DNA of 64,000 nt from Pythium myriotylum (lineage: Eukaryota > Oomycota > Peronosporomycetes > Pythiales > Pythiaceae). The position numbers and the translations under genes are program-made. How positions within the stretch are numbered: the stretch's first letter is position 1; every line of letters starts with the position of its first letter. The notes beneath the pieces were generated by a model, which was not told where the DNA came from, ran no database searches, and worked only from the letters and a program-made list of their open reading frames with translations. Below are positions 1 through 10,744 of this stretch, piece after piece. Location of the stretch: contig JALJCQ010000017.1 in assembly GCA_023091665.1 (NCBI GenBank), positions 558,001 through 622,000 of the forward strand, in the 5' to 3' direction.

Positions 1-844
1 CCAGCTTCCATGTTTCACTAAACGAGCACGAAAAAGAAACACAGACCGGCTCGCAAAGACGCACTCGTGATGGCTACGGTTCGAACCTGCTTCCCGGACA
101 GTTCCTGCCCTCGCAACTGTGCCCGGAGAGTAGCGTCTCCCCATCTTGTGTGCCGATCACACCGGAGATCAGATACCGTACACTCGGCTTGAAGTGAGCA
201 AGCGCCGATGTTGTGACCACCGTACTGTACATTCTGCTGGACGAATGCAATACTTTCAGTCGACGGATGCCTCCTCAACTGTCTCAATCCCAGACTCCAA
301 CTTGGTGAATGTATAGGGGGGGCTTCCGACAAATGAGATAACACAGAACTTCTGCTCGCTCAAACTGATTCCTGCTCGCCACCGACACGAACGATACGCC
401 CGCTCCGGCCTGTTGCACTGAACGTCATGGATGTCGTGGCCATGGCCATAGACGCGGCAGCCACGCCGCCAGCAAGTGCCCGCACCAAACGCTTGCACGC
501 CCTCGAGTCAGTCGGTAAAAATCGTAGAGGTGTGTTATATTTTTTCGAAGACCCTCCTCCATGGTGTTACCAACAACGTATCGATTTGATCAGTGTTTAC
601 GGTATTTCACAAGACCACCATATCAAAATACCGTATTATATATACTCTCAGAAGTTAATTATATGAAACGATAATATCTGGCTTTTTCAAAATACCGTAA
701 AAAAGATGATGTATTTAAAATTCGTGAATTGAATTAAAATGTGTCGGCCTCAATACTGGCCGGCCCCTCCGCCACCCACGCCCTCGGTCTCCGCTCACGG
801 GTGGCGCCGAACCGCCGCCAATTCTCTTCTCCGCCGGCCGCGCC
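1..844. other. Intergenic region with USP promoter
   Basis: No convincing gene; the short open frames have no recognisable domain. The last 250 bases before the USP start are AT-rich and contain three copies of an ACGGTATTT/AAATACCGT motif (about 599-607, 625-635 and 687-702), which also occurs upstream of the gene at 11270. Confidence 0.5.
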
Positions 845-2986
845 ATGGCTCCGCTCGGCGCCTCGCCGGCCATGATGGCCACGTCTGCGTCCTCTGCGCC
901 GTCTGCTTCGTCTTTGCCATCGGGCGGCGTGGCCTTCAAGCTGCAGACCAAGTCGGCGCTCGCGCTGGTGCAGGAGCGCCGCATCGAGTTTGTGCGCGCT
1001 CGCAACGCGCCGACGCGAGTGGCGGTGCACGCGGACGAGTCAAAAGCCAAGAAAGAGCGCGACGTGGTCGTCGCGGTGGGCGAGGTCGAGCGGCTCTTGC
1101 AGTGGCGCCACGCCAAGAAGATCGGCCCCGGGCTCGCGAACCTGGGCAACACGTGCTACCTCAACTCGGTGCTCCAGTGTCTCAGCTACACGCCGAGCTT
1201 CGCGCAGTACTTGCTGCAGAAAGACGTGCTGGCTCGCTTCAATGCGTCCGCGGGTGCGACGGCGACGACGTCGGGGCCAGCGAGTGGCAAGCACTTGGCC
1301 AAGCACGGCGCCAACAGCTCCGGCATGGGCTTTTGCGGCGCGCGCGTGATGGCGAGGCTGCTGCAGAGCGTCCACGGCGGCGCGGCCCGCGTGCTGCAGC
1401 CGAAAGAGCTGGTCATGAACATCCGCCACGTCTCCAAGAACTTCCGCATCGGGCGCCAGGAAGACTCGCACGAGTTTTTCCGCCTGCTGCTGGACGCCAT
1501 GCAGCGCTCGTGTCTGCGCAAGGCCCACATCAAGCAGGAGAACCACCCGGCGGCCGCCACGACGTTCATCCACCGCATGTTTGGCGGCAAGCTCAAGAAC
1601 TCGCTCAAGTGCGCCAAGTGCCAGTTCGTCTCGGAGCGCTGGGACGACTTTCTCGACTTGTCGCTCGAGATCAACAACGGCATCTCGAGCATCAAAGGTG
1701 CGATCAAGCACTTTACAGCGACTGAGACGCTGGACGACAGCAATGCCTGGAAGTGCTCGAGCTGCCACCAGCCGAGCCGCGCCGAGAAAGGCATGACGAT
1801 CGACACGTGCCCGAACGTGCTCGTCGTGCAGCTCAAGCGCTTCGACGGCATGTTTGGCAAGATCAAAAAGCACATTGAGTTTGCCCCGACGCTGGATCTC
1901 TCGATTGGCATGAGCAAGAGCAGCGAGGACCGCAAGCGCGGCCGCAGCCGCTACGAGCTCCACGCTGTGCTCGTCCACGCGGGCTTCTCGACCAACTGCG
2001 GCCACTACTACGCCTTCGTCAAGGGCTCATCGGGCCAGTGGTACGAGATGAACGACGAGACCGTGCGGTGGGTCAGTCTCGACACGGTGCTCCAGCAAAA
2101 GGCCTACATGCTCTTCTACTCGCGCGTGCTACCGCCGTCCGAGCAGCCACCGCCGAAGGAGAAGCCCGAGCCGAAGCCTGAGCCCAAGCCCGAGCCCGTT
2201 GCCGTCGAGAAGACGAAGCCGGAGCCGATTGGCGAGCCGGTGAAGGCCGAGAGCGCTGTAAAGGCGAACGGAGTTAAGAAGTCCGAGCTGACTATGGAAG
2301 GCTTCCTCACGAGCCTGAAAACCGACTTGGATAAACCCAAGGCTGTCGAGAACGGTGGTGCCAAAGCTGTCGTGCCCGTGGTGTCACGGTCCAAGAGCGT
2401 CGTGACCTACAAGGTCAGCGTGCCGGTGAAGAACCGCGCGACGCTCAAGCGCCGGCTCGTGCCGGTCTTCTCTGGCTCGGTCGGTCGTTTCGCTCGGTTC
2501 CAATCGAGTGCGTGGCGAGCGGCGACCTCGTTGCAGATGACAACGACCGAGATCACGACGACGGACGCTCCATCGTCGGAGCTCACCAACGGACATACCG
2601 AGGCTGCCAAGCCCGAGTCCGTAGAAAACGGACCAGCGGACAAGCCGCCGGTGCGTGTCGTGGAGAAAGTGGCGTTCAATCCTCGCGAGCTGCGTGGGTT
2701 TGGCGAGAAGAACAGCGCACTGTTCGGCAAGAGCGTGGAGCAGTGGGTGGCGTCCGAGGAGGCCCATGGAGCTGACGGCTTGTTGCTGGAGAAGCACGAA
2801 CGCGTGCTCCAGCAGCTCAAGGCCGAGGACTGGAAGCACCGTCGCGCGCAGCGGAAGAGCTCATGGGACGAGGAGCTCGATGCTGGCAAGATCAAAAAGA
2901 TCAAGAAGCGGAAAGAGTTCGTGGCCAACGAAGGCTCGGCGAACGCCTTCCAACTGGCGCTCTTGCAGAAAAAGCTGAAACAGTGA
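845..2986 (+). CDS. Ubiquitin-specific protease (USP/UBP36-like)
   Basis: A 713-residue cysteine peptidase of family C19 that removes ubiquitin from proteins. The Cys box (GLANLGNTCYLNS, catalytic Cys about residue 104) and the His box (STNCGHYYAFV, catalytic His about 387) are intact and correctly spaced. Two CxxC pairs between them (KCAKC, KCSSC) form the usual zinc site of the fingers subdomain. A Pro-Glu-Lys repeat (EPKPEPKPEP) follows the catalytic domain, and the last 280 residues are low-complexity, basic and Lys-rich near the end. The start in a good context (gccATGG) gives a plausible N-terminus. The Cys box wording and the basic tail resemble the USP36/USP42 group, so a nucleolar or nuclear role is an inference. 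No intron is needed. Confidence 0.93.
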   Translation: MAPLGASPAMMATSASSAPSASSLPSGGVAFKLQTKSALALVQERRIEFVRARNAPTRVAVHADESKAKKERDVVVAVGEVERLLQWRHAKKIGPGLANLGNTCYLNSVLQCLSYTPSFAQYLLQKDVLARFNASAGATATTSGPASGKHLAKHGANSSGMGFCGARVMARLLQSVHGGAARVLQPKELVMNIRHVSKNFRIGRQEDSHEFFRLLLDAMQRSCLRKAHIKQENHPAAATTFIHRMFGGKLKNSLKCAKCQFVSERWDDFLDLSLEINNGISSIKGAIKHFTATETLDDSNAWKCSSCHQPSRAEKGMTIDTCPNVLVVQLKRFDGMFGKIKKHIEFAPTLDLSIGMSKSSEDRKRGRSRYELHAVLVHAGFSTNCGHYYAFVKGSSGQWYEMNDETVRWVSLDTVLQQKAYMLFYSRVLPPSEQPPPKEKPEPKPEPKPEPVAVEKTKPEPIGEPVKAESAVKANGVKKSELTMEGFLTSLKTDLDKPKAVENGGAKAVVPVVSRSKSVVTYKVSVPVKNRATLKRRLVPVFSGSVGRFARFQSSAWRAATSLQMTTTEITTTDAPSSELTNGHTEAAKPESVENGPADKPPVRVVEKVAFNPRELRGFGEKNSALFGKSVEQWVASEEAHGADGLLLEKHERVLQQLKAEDWKHRRAQRKSSWDEELDAGKIKKIKKRKEFVANEGSANAFQLALLQKKLKQ

Positions 2987-4106
2987 CTGGGGAAAAAAGT
3001 ATGAATAAGTACACATCCTGGTGCATTCCTCCCATCTGGGGGTGTCGTCATTGCTCCTCTCCTCGCGGGAACCCGTCAGACGATTTCATAGTGAAGTGTG
3101 CGCAGGCATGTGGACCACTTTCTCAGACTGCCGTCGGAGATCCGTTGGCGGGCCCATCACCTCCATCGAGCAAGTCGCGTCGCAACTGCTGAGCGCTCCT
3201 TGCTTGTGCAAAAGGCAGGTTGTTTCGATGCTTGCGAGCTCTGACAGGGTTCTCGTTTGCAAACTCTGACAGGCTGAGCCTGTCAGAGAAATGTTGACGA
3301 GAGATCCAGCACAGTCGGCACGGACGAGCGGCCATCCGCGTGAGCCCACGAGCCACTGGTGCGTGGGTGAGACCGAGGTCCCACTGGCACGTTCTGATAA
3401 GAGTGACTTTGAATAGATCTCCGGCCGTTACATGATTTGCAGAAGAAAGCCGCAACGGATGCGATGACTCCATCGTGCCACGGGTGGTTTTCTTCCCATC
3501 GCCACGACGCGACGATCACGATGACAATGCCCGGAATTCCACGGACGTCTTCAGAGAGCCCGGGCTAACTCATCACCGACGAGTCCTCTGTGTGAGTCCA
3601 CGAGACGGTGTTGTCCAAGTACTCTCGATCCTCGAGTGCGTGGCAGATCGCCTTCATCTCTCCGTCCACAGCCGGAGGCTTCGCGGTGGATTATGCGAAG
3701 GAGGTCTTTTTGAGTTCTTCTTTCGCGACTTTGCAGGTGGCAGGAAGCCGGAGACTCCGAAATCTCAACCGATCCGAAAATTGAACTAGCGAGGACTGGG
3801 CAGCTGAGAGGACCGTCACGCGCGCGTTTTTCTCGCCCAGCAGCGTCGCGTGGATCTCGTTGAATGTATAATACCATCCAGTCGAGAAGTATCCCATTTC
3901 ACGCCAGAACTTCCTATCGAGGCAGCGACGAAAAAAAAATATTTCTATTTTGGCTTTGGAGATGGTTCGATTGAGTGGTGTGGAAGCAGATACCTCTCAC
4001 TATAGAGTCCGTCACGTGGAAACGACGCTTAGCCCCGTGAAACATTCATCGTCTTGCGCCCAAGGTCACTGCCCACGGTCTCTATCACTGGCTCGACTAA
4101 AGCAGC
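2987..4106. other. Intergenic region with 25-base palindrome
   Basis: No supportable gene in about 1.1 kb. It contains an almost perfect palindrome at about 3266-3290 (12-base arms CTCTGACAGGCT around one central base). Further copies of its core CTCTGACAG lie just upstream, near 3238. Confidence 0.5.
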
Positions 4107-5602
4107 ATGGATCGCCACGATAAGCCTCCGCTACAGCTTATCGGAGACCGTCCTTCAACCTGGGGCGAAGACACCTCCTCATTCAGATCCAAGCGACGAG
4201 CAATGGAAAGCCCGCGTCTACACCCTCCTCATTTCCGACTGCCAGCATTCAACTCGCTCCGCCGATTGTCTTCTCTTCCTTCGTCAGAGCAAGAGGTGGC
4301 GACCCGCAGCATCATGTCTCCCGCGCGCCCGTCGCTCTCGCAAAATCACAGCTTCCCGTTCAGTGATGGCGCTGCACGATGCACCAGCCAATTGACAGGG
4401 CCCACCGAAACTGATGATGCAGCTGGTGGAGAGAGCGAGGATCGATGCAGAGGCCGAAAACGACAGCGGTACTTGCGCGACGTCGACCGCCGCAATATCA
4501 TCCTTCGCATCGAGAACGGCGAGAAACAAGCCGCGCTCGCGCGGGAATTCGGCGTCACGCGCGCCGCGATTTGCCACATCAAGAAGAACCGCGACGAGAT
4601 CATCTCGCGCTATGAGTCGCTCGTCAAGTCAGCAATGGAAATGTACGTCTCGGCAGGACGTTTGAGTCGTACGAACGACAGCTTTCTAACGAGCTCGTCT
4701 GCTTGGTAGGGAGCGCTCGAGCGCGAAAGGCTCCCCGACGTCGTTAGACGAGTCGGTGCCCCCACTTGTCCACCAGCTTGCTCGACAGACTGTGCTGATA
4801 CTGTTGACCACTTTGCGGGACGCGTCGACCCCGCATCGATCGTTTCGAGCCGCCGCGGATCGACTGATGATGGTCCTGCTCGAAGAAGCCTTGGCTGATG
4901 TGGCAACTGTTCCTTGTGAACTTCGCACGACTGCAGGCGACGTCGTCTGTGGGGTCAAGCGAGACCCGAGCTTATGCTGCATATCGATCGATCAAGACGG
5001 ACTCCCATTCATGCAGCTTTACCAACAGATCGAGCCAAGTGGCGCTACCGGATATGTCCATCTTGGACGCGTGAATGAAAGAAGTAATCGCTTCCCCGTC
5101 GTCGACCGTATCGAAATACCGACGGAAGTGACTACCGAATCGTCAATCCTTCTTTTTGCCTGCACGGCTTCCGACAGTCTCGGCATTCGCGCGGCGATCG
5201 AGAACCTCGTGGAAATCGGGATACTCGAATCCAAGATCCGCCTTGTCGTGATCGTTTGCACCAACGAAGCGATCTCCGAAATCTGCGACCACTTCCCTGG
5301 TAAGTCAGTCCATTGCAGCTTGCCACTGCACCAAAAAGGACGTTGTTCTCAAAACTTCGTGGATGACAGATGTCCGAATTCTCACATGCGCAGTGGAAGC
5401 CTCGAAAGGATCCACCACGTTGGGTGACTTCATCGAACGATATTCGACGATCCACTTCGAGACGGTCCGTGGAAGCCTCGATTCTCAGAGACCGAGACAG
5501 CAGCAGGGAAGCCGGACGAACACCTCATCGTGGGACCACTCGCAGCCCAGTTTTCGCGTCCGGCAAGCTGTTCTTGCGGACAGTTCTTACTCCTCCCACT
5601 GA
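4107..5602 (+). CDS. HTH + degenerate UPRTase-like regulator, copy 1 (three exons)
   Basis: Three exons (4107-4642, 4710-5299, 5370-5602) give 452 residues. The splice sites are GTACGT..TAG and GTAAGT..CAG, and frame is kept across both. Exon 1 ends with a basic stretch (RKRQRYLRDVDRR) and a helix-turn-helix (KQAALAREFGVTRAAICHIK) of the psq/CENP-B type. Exons 2-3 match the uracil phosphoribosyltransferase fold, including the late GDFIERYS segment that corresponds to the UPRTase GDFGDR motif. The PRPP loop (normally DPMLATGGS) reads FACTASDSL, so catalysis is unlikely and a sensor or dimerisation role is inferred. A paralog with the same intron positions follows at 7557. The start is uncertain: later in-frame ATGs at 4203 and 4314 are possible. 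Confidence 0.8.
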
Positions 5603-7556
5603 TCGTTTATCCAACCTGCGTCGACTGTTTATCGAGCAGCGAGATTGCAGGTCAGGACATAAACGCGGCACACTTCTCTCATGCTTGGGTATTTTACATC
5701 GCTCGCCGAGCGGCGATGGCGCGCGTTCATCATAGGAAAACCCAGCGACGCTTATAGCCCAACAGCGCAGACGACGAACCTGTTCGTCTTCGATTGCGAG
5801 AAACTGAGAAATCTTCACGAGATGTCGTTCTCATCTGGGACGCCTGTCTATGTCCAATTGGAAGCCTATCCTGACGTTGAGCTGGCGACGCAACTGAGAG
5901 CTACATGCGCATGCGCTTTCTACCCAGTCCACGTAGCGCCCAACGCTTCCTGTCGTTCGACCGTAGAGTTCAGAGCTGCGTGACAATTCCCCCAAAGGGG
6001 AAGCGTGCTCCTCATCAAGTTTGACTGGGTGAGTGTATTCCACTCACTTCTCTGTTTCCACCTTCAGTATATTGTAGGTATGGCGCGATAGCATGTGTAG
6101 AGTGTGCTTGTTGATCGCTCGTGATGGTGATCAGTTCGAGTCGTGAGCTGCTCGTGGTGGTGATCAGTTCGAGCCGTGAGCATGAAAAAAAAAATGAATC
6201 CGTACAAATTTTCACAAATCCCTGACAACTCCAGTGGCCGATCGCGATTGAAACTTGCTGCGCATTCCATTTCGCTGAATTGAAAGCCCATGAAAAGATC
6301 TCGCAAACGCCCTTGTTCTTCGTCTCTTCCTGCATTTGGAGCGCAGGAAGCTCGCCGATTGACTCGAAAATTTCGGCCGGGCCACCGTTTCGAAAACGCG
6401 CCGGTGGGTTGTCTGTCGTGTCTTTCTTCCATGATTTCCCGTGTGTGCAGAACCCCGACGAAGCACGGCAAACTCTGATTGCGTCCTTGCACGATTGATT
6501 TCCCCCGCGGCTGTATCGCCACATCATCGAGACGGATGGAACAGGAGCTTCTTTCCTCCCATCCGTTCGACCACGAAAAGTGTCGTCATTCCGGACGCCC
6601 GTTTATGGGGAACTGTGTCGAATTCCGATGGAGAGGGGTTTCAACACGGCGACGCGCCCCGGAACCATTCGTAAGAGGGCTTTATTATGAGACAACGATG
6701 ACTGGATGGGGCCTCCATGGGATTCTGCTTCGCGAAACTGCCTTAGCGATGGCTCCCAGAACGTCGGGTCCAAGATCTTCAAAGAATTCGACCAAGGTCT
6801 CATATCGAACAGAGTCGGGGTCTCTCGGCTGAAACCCACGCCCATGCAGTTCCGAGACGCCTCGACCACCATGGATGGAGCAGGATGTAATTGTCTCGAT
6901 CGTACAGGCCACGGTGCAGTTCCGATTTGAATTTCCTTTTGTCAGGCTTACTGCCGCGTGACACACGGTCGCTTTTAAGATTAGGACAATACACAACCGG
7001 ATCCCCGACTGATTGTGTCAAGTGTGGTGTGCGCTCCATGTGGATGACGATGGTGCTCGAGTTGTGACGGCTGGAAAGCTCTGGCCCCCAAGTCACTCGA
7101 CCCGGCTCTTCTTCAGTGGCCCGTTTAACAACAATGAAACCGCTTTGTGTCCAGCACCAAGTGACCACGAAAGCAAATGCCGCAAAAAAATTGAACACAT
7201 TATAATATATCTGTAAACACAGGGTATTATATGCAAAATTTCTATATATAACAAAATTGTATGTACTGTTCGTAAACATACATTCATCTATGATAACTAT
7301 CATAGAATACAAGTAAGATGAGAGTGCAAGGGAGGAGGACTCATCTCGAAGTCGGAACGGGGTGGAATCGACCGTGCGTGCGGCACACTCATCATTTGGT
7401 TAGTTGATCTGTGACGACGCGAGACCACGTTCGACTCACTTCACGCCTGCTTCGCTTGACTTCCACGGGACGACACCCAGAGACATCGACCATCCCCCCC
7501 CCCCCCCCCCCCCGTTGAGCTCACTCGAGTTCCTGCTTTCCAGTAGCCCAGTAGCC
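5603..7556. other. Intergenic region between the two HTH paralogs
   Basis: About 1.9 kb without a supportable gene. A two-copy tandem repeat of roughly 33 bases (core GGTGATCAGTTCGAG) lies at about 6119-6183. An AT-rich stretch lies at 7190-7315. A run of about 20 C residues lies at 7493-7513, some 45 bases before the chosen start of the next gene and probably in its leader. Confidence 0.45.
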
Positions 7557-8970
7557 ATGCCATCTTACTACAGAGAAGCTCTCGGGAACTGCCAGCCCAG
7601 CTTTGCCCTCCCGTTTGAAGACCCCTTCGACTCGATTTCATCGCCTCCGAGGCTTCCAGGAGTGAACAGCTTGTTAAGTTCGTTAGGTGAACCCGAGCTC
7701 CATCTTGACTTCACTCAGCGCGAGAGAGAGGGGTCCTCTCCGTACGCACAAGCGACCGATGCAGCTTTGCCCATGTATGGCGAGCGGGTGTTGACGACAC
7801 CGTCACCAATGGCCGTGCGTGACGACGGTGAGCCCAATGCGCCGTCTCCGAACACCCGTATCGCGTCCGGGAAGAAGCGACCACGTTATTTGCGGGATGT
7901 CGACCGGCGCAATATTATTCTTCGCATTGAAAACGGAGAAAAACAGGCGGCGCTCGCGAGAGAGTTCGGCGTCACGCGCGCCGCGATATGCCATATTAAG
8001 AAGAATCGTGATGAGATCATCTCGCGCTACGATTCGCTCGTCAAGTCGGCGCTGGAAATGTACGATTTGGTAATTCTTTCCATGAGACCTTTTGACATCT
8101 CACCAAACGGATTGCTGACAAATGTAGGGTGCGTGGCGAGAACATGGATTCTCCGATGGGAGAAGACGACTCGGACATTCCTGTCGTCCAGCGTCTCACT
8201 CGGCAATCGGTGTCTGTGCTACTCACGACTCTCCGTGACGCCTCGACACCATGCGCCGAGTTCCGCTCTGCTGGTGACAGATTGATGATGATTTTGCTCG
8301 AAGAAGCACTCGCTAGCATCCCACCTGTCGCCTGTGAGGTGCGGACGACAACGGGTGCTATCGTCAGAGGCATCAGGGGAGATCCACGAGTGTGCTGCGT
8401 ATCCGTGGGCGAGGAAGGTCTCCCTTTGATGAGACTCTACCACAAGATGGGCCCTCGAGGACTCATTGGATGCGTACACCTCTTGTACAACACGCAGAAC
8501 AATCCATCGTGGCCGGCGGTCGACAAGCTCGAACTACCGCGTGAACTGACCAACGATTCGTCCGTTCTTCTATTTTCCTGCACAAGTTCGACAGGCGCAT
8601 CTGTGTGTGCGTCCATCCGAAGTCTAATCCAGATCGGCGTGGAGGAAGACAATATCCGCGTCGTGACGCTGGCTTGCACAGTGGAAGCTGTCGAAGAGAT
8701 TTGTGGCCAGTTCCCAGGTACGACTCAAACTCCTCTGGCTTCTCTCGGGAATTCTATGCTAACAACAGCTCTCTCCAACAACCCACAGCTGTCGGGATCC
8801 TCACTTGTGCCATCGATGAAGTTCCTGATGGCGTTAGCCCCATCACGTCTCTCGGCAATTTCCTAGATCGATACAGCGGCGTGAAACCCGAGCCGCTCCA
8901 CAGGCGAGGACGAGACACATGGAGCAACAGCCACCCTGAGACCCTCGCCCATTCTCCAGTCGGCCACTAA
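7557..8970 (+). CDS. HTH + degenerate UPRTase-like regulator, copy 2 (three exons)
   Basis: Three exons (7557-8059, 8128-8717, 8789-8970) give 424 residues. Exon 2 is 590 bases, exactly as in copy 1, and both introns sit at the same codons and phases. The helix-turn-helix (KQAALAREFGVTRAAICHIK) is identical to copy 1. The second half follows the UPRTase fold, ending in LGNFLDRYSG. The PRPP loop is replaced by FSCTSSTGA, so phosphoribosyl transfer is doubtful. The ATG at 7557 avoids an upstream in-frame extension that would translate the poly-C tract into prolines. Domain 1 implies DNA binding in the nucleus; the ligand of domain 2, perhaps a pyrimidine or nucleotide, is inference only. Confidence 0.82.
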
Positions 8971-9433
8971 CGTCTCTCGGGGTCACGTCACAGATCCAGA
9001 CATTTTCGTATGCTCGAGCTCGTGGTCGACGTCGACAACCCCCCACACAACCGACCCAAGTGGTCGCTCCGAATGCCTTGGTCGGGCGTGGGTGTTTACT
9101 CGAGCCCGTGATTGTGAAGCCATCTGGGACCAGCCGCCTTCTGAAAAGGTCCGATCAACCACATCAATTGAAGCAAATTTGATATAACGTCCACTAATAA
9201 AGTCAACATGCGAAAAGCTCATCCAGTTGCACATAACCAGGCGCGTTACTCATCCTCGCTCCGAGAGCAAGCCACGTCCTTCACAATCACGGGCTCTCTT
9301 GATTTTGATTGTGAAGCACGCGTCGCCACGACGATGCTCTTGATGATCCAACGTGGATCTTGATCCCAGTCAGTGCCCATTCCCAGTTTTCCTCGGTTGT
9401 ACACACAGAACACGACTTGACAAAACCTCCACC
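8971..9433. other. Intergenic region with MAPEG promoter
   Basis: No gene seen. An oomycete-like initiator with a following T-rich flank (GCCCATTCCCAGTTTTC) lies at about 9375-9391, some 45 bases before the next start codon. Confidence 0.45.
9374..9391 (+). promoter_or_regulatory. Initiator-like core promoter of MAPEG copy 1
   Basis: GCCCATTCCCAGTTTTC matches the oomycete initiator (YCAYTYY) followed by the flanking promoter region. Its position, about 45 bases upstream of the ATG at 9434, fits a transcription start. Assigned from consensus only. Confidence 0.45.
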
Positions 9434-9931
9434 ATGGTTCTCGGTCCCAGCAGCATCAGCACCAAGGCCTTCGCGGTGTCCACGGCGCTGCTCTACTTCA
9501 AGTTCGTCGTGACTGCGCGTCTTCAGGCTGTGAATCAGTTCGTCTCGGGCGGACGTCCGCCAGAGGACAACAAGCTCGCGGCACTGCTCAAGAAGAAGGG
9601 CCCCAAGCAGAACTACGGCCTCGTGCCCGTGGACGAGAAGGACGAGCGTGCTGTGCGTGCGCAGGAGCGCGCCCAGCGATGGCAGCGCATTCTCCAGAAC
9701 GACGTCGAGTCGATCCCGCTCGGTCTGCTCGTCTTCGCGGCCGGTCTCTTCATGGAGAGCAACGAGATTGTCCAGGTCGGCGCCATCACGACCTTCACGC
9801 TCGCGCGATTCACGCACACGTACGTGTACGCCAAGGGCATGCAGCCACACCGCTCGATCGCTTGGTGCGTCAGCGTGCTTGGCCTCGTCATCGGCGCCAC
9901 CAACGTGCTCGTGTCGGTCGTGCTCGCTTAG
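9434..9931 (+). CDS. MAPEG family membrane protein, copy 1 (microsomal GST-like)
   Basis: 165 residues, starting at accATGG, which aligns with the N-termini of the other four copies. MAPEG proteins are four-helix integral membrane enzymes of the ER that conjugate glutathione or isomerise eicosanoids. Hallmarks seen here are a first helix (YFKFVVTARL), a GGRPPEDN motif in the cytosolic loop, NDVESIPLGLLVF at the start of helix 2, RFTHTYVYAKGMQPHR between helices 3 and 4, and a final hydrophobic helix. The spacing resembles MGST1/PTGES. Copy 2 lies just downstream, convergent on the other strand. The substrate cannot be deduced. Confidence 0.9.
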   Translation: MVLGPSSISTKAFAVSTALLYFKFVVTARLQAVNQFVSGGRPPEDNKLAALLKKKGPKQNYGLVPVDEKDERAVRAQERAQRWQRILQNDVESIPLGLLVFAAGLFMESNEIVQVGAITTFTLARFTHTYVYAKGMQPHRSIAWCVSVLGLVIGATNVLVSVVLA

Positions 9932-10267
9932 AATTTTCTTTTCTCTCGCGTTGAAGTAAATATATATCCACACTTGTGAATCTAGAATGTCTAGTCCTAT
10001 TCGCACGTAGCAGAGGTGTAATCCACCGCTTTAGGGGCGTTTAGTGGCGCAGTTCGTAGCCGACATCTGCGAGGAAATGACGTCCTACCCATGCCCACGT
10101 CGGGCTCCATTAGTAGGTACAGTCGCATCTCTCGTGACCATCATATCAACACGAAAACGCCGAGATCATTAGGCAAAACAAGACTGCATTTGCTACTACA
10201 GCTTAATCAAAAAAGAAGAGAAAGACCCCCGGCCACAGTCACGAGTCCCGGAGGCTCGACGGGCGCT
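9932..10267. other. Convergent intergenic spacer
   Basis: 336 bases between the stop codons of two convergent MAPEG genes. Only 3' untranslated sequence is expected and no other feature was seen. Confidence 0.4.
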
Positions 10268-10744
10268 TTAGAAGAAGGCGCCGGCGATGGCGTTGCCGGC
10301 GGCGACGAGCGTGCAGACCTTGGCGAGCATCCAGGCGAGCGCGCGGTGCGGCTGCATGGCGTTGGCGTACACGTACGAGTGCGTGTAGCGCGCGAACGTG
10401 TAGGTGATCATGGAGGCGGCGAAGACGGTCTCGTTGGCGTCGGCGAGGATGCCGCCGGCGAAGACGAAGAGCGCGAGCGGGATGCACTCGAGGTCGTTGG
10501 CGGCCATGCGGCGCCAGCGGGTCTCGACCTCGCGGGCCTTGAGCACTTTCTCGTCCTTCTCGTCGTGGTTGAGCGCGTAGTTCTGCTTCGGGTTGCCCTT
10601 GGCGAGGCTGAGCTTGTTGTCCTCCGGTGGGCGACCGCCGGCGCGGAAGGTCTTGCCGCCCTGGATGGTCACGACCGCGAGGAACTTGAGCCAGAGCGCG
10701 GAGGAGCAGGCCACGAAGACCTTGACGTTGGACGAGGCGACCAT
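10268..10744 (-). CDS. MAPEG family membrane protein, copy 2
   Basis: 158 residues. It carries the same family signature as the neighbour at 9434: AGGRPPEDN in the first loop, NDLECIPLALFVFAGG at helix 2, RYTHSYVYANAMQPHR before helix 4, and four hydrophobic segments. The start MVASSNVKVF lines up with the other copies. It is predicted to be an ER membrane glutathione transferase-like enzyme. It is convergent with copy 1 and divergent from the DUF7726 gene at 11270. Confidence 0.88.
   Translation of the reverse strand: MVASSNVKVFVACSSALWLKFLAVVTIQGGKTFRAGGRPPEDNKLSLAKGNPKQNYALNHDEKDEKVLKAREVETRWRRMAANDLECIPLALFVFAGGILADANETVFAASMITYTFARYTHSYVYANAMQPHRALAWMLAKVCTLVAAGNAIAGAFF

Noticed and set aside
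427..666. Short open frame starting MDVVAMAID
   Set aside because: No homology recognised, and it runs into AT-rich promoter-like DNA.
739..1725. Long plus-strand open frame overlapping the USP gene
   Set aside because: Arg/Ala/Gly-rich shadow frame of GC-rich USP coding sequence with no domain.
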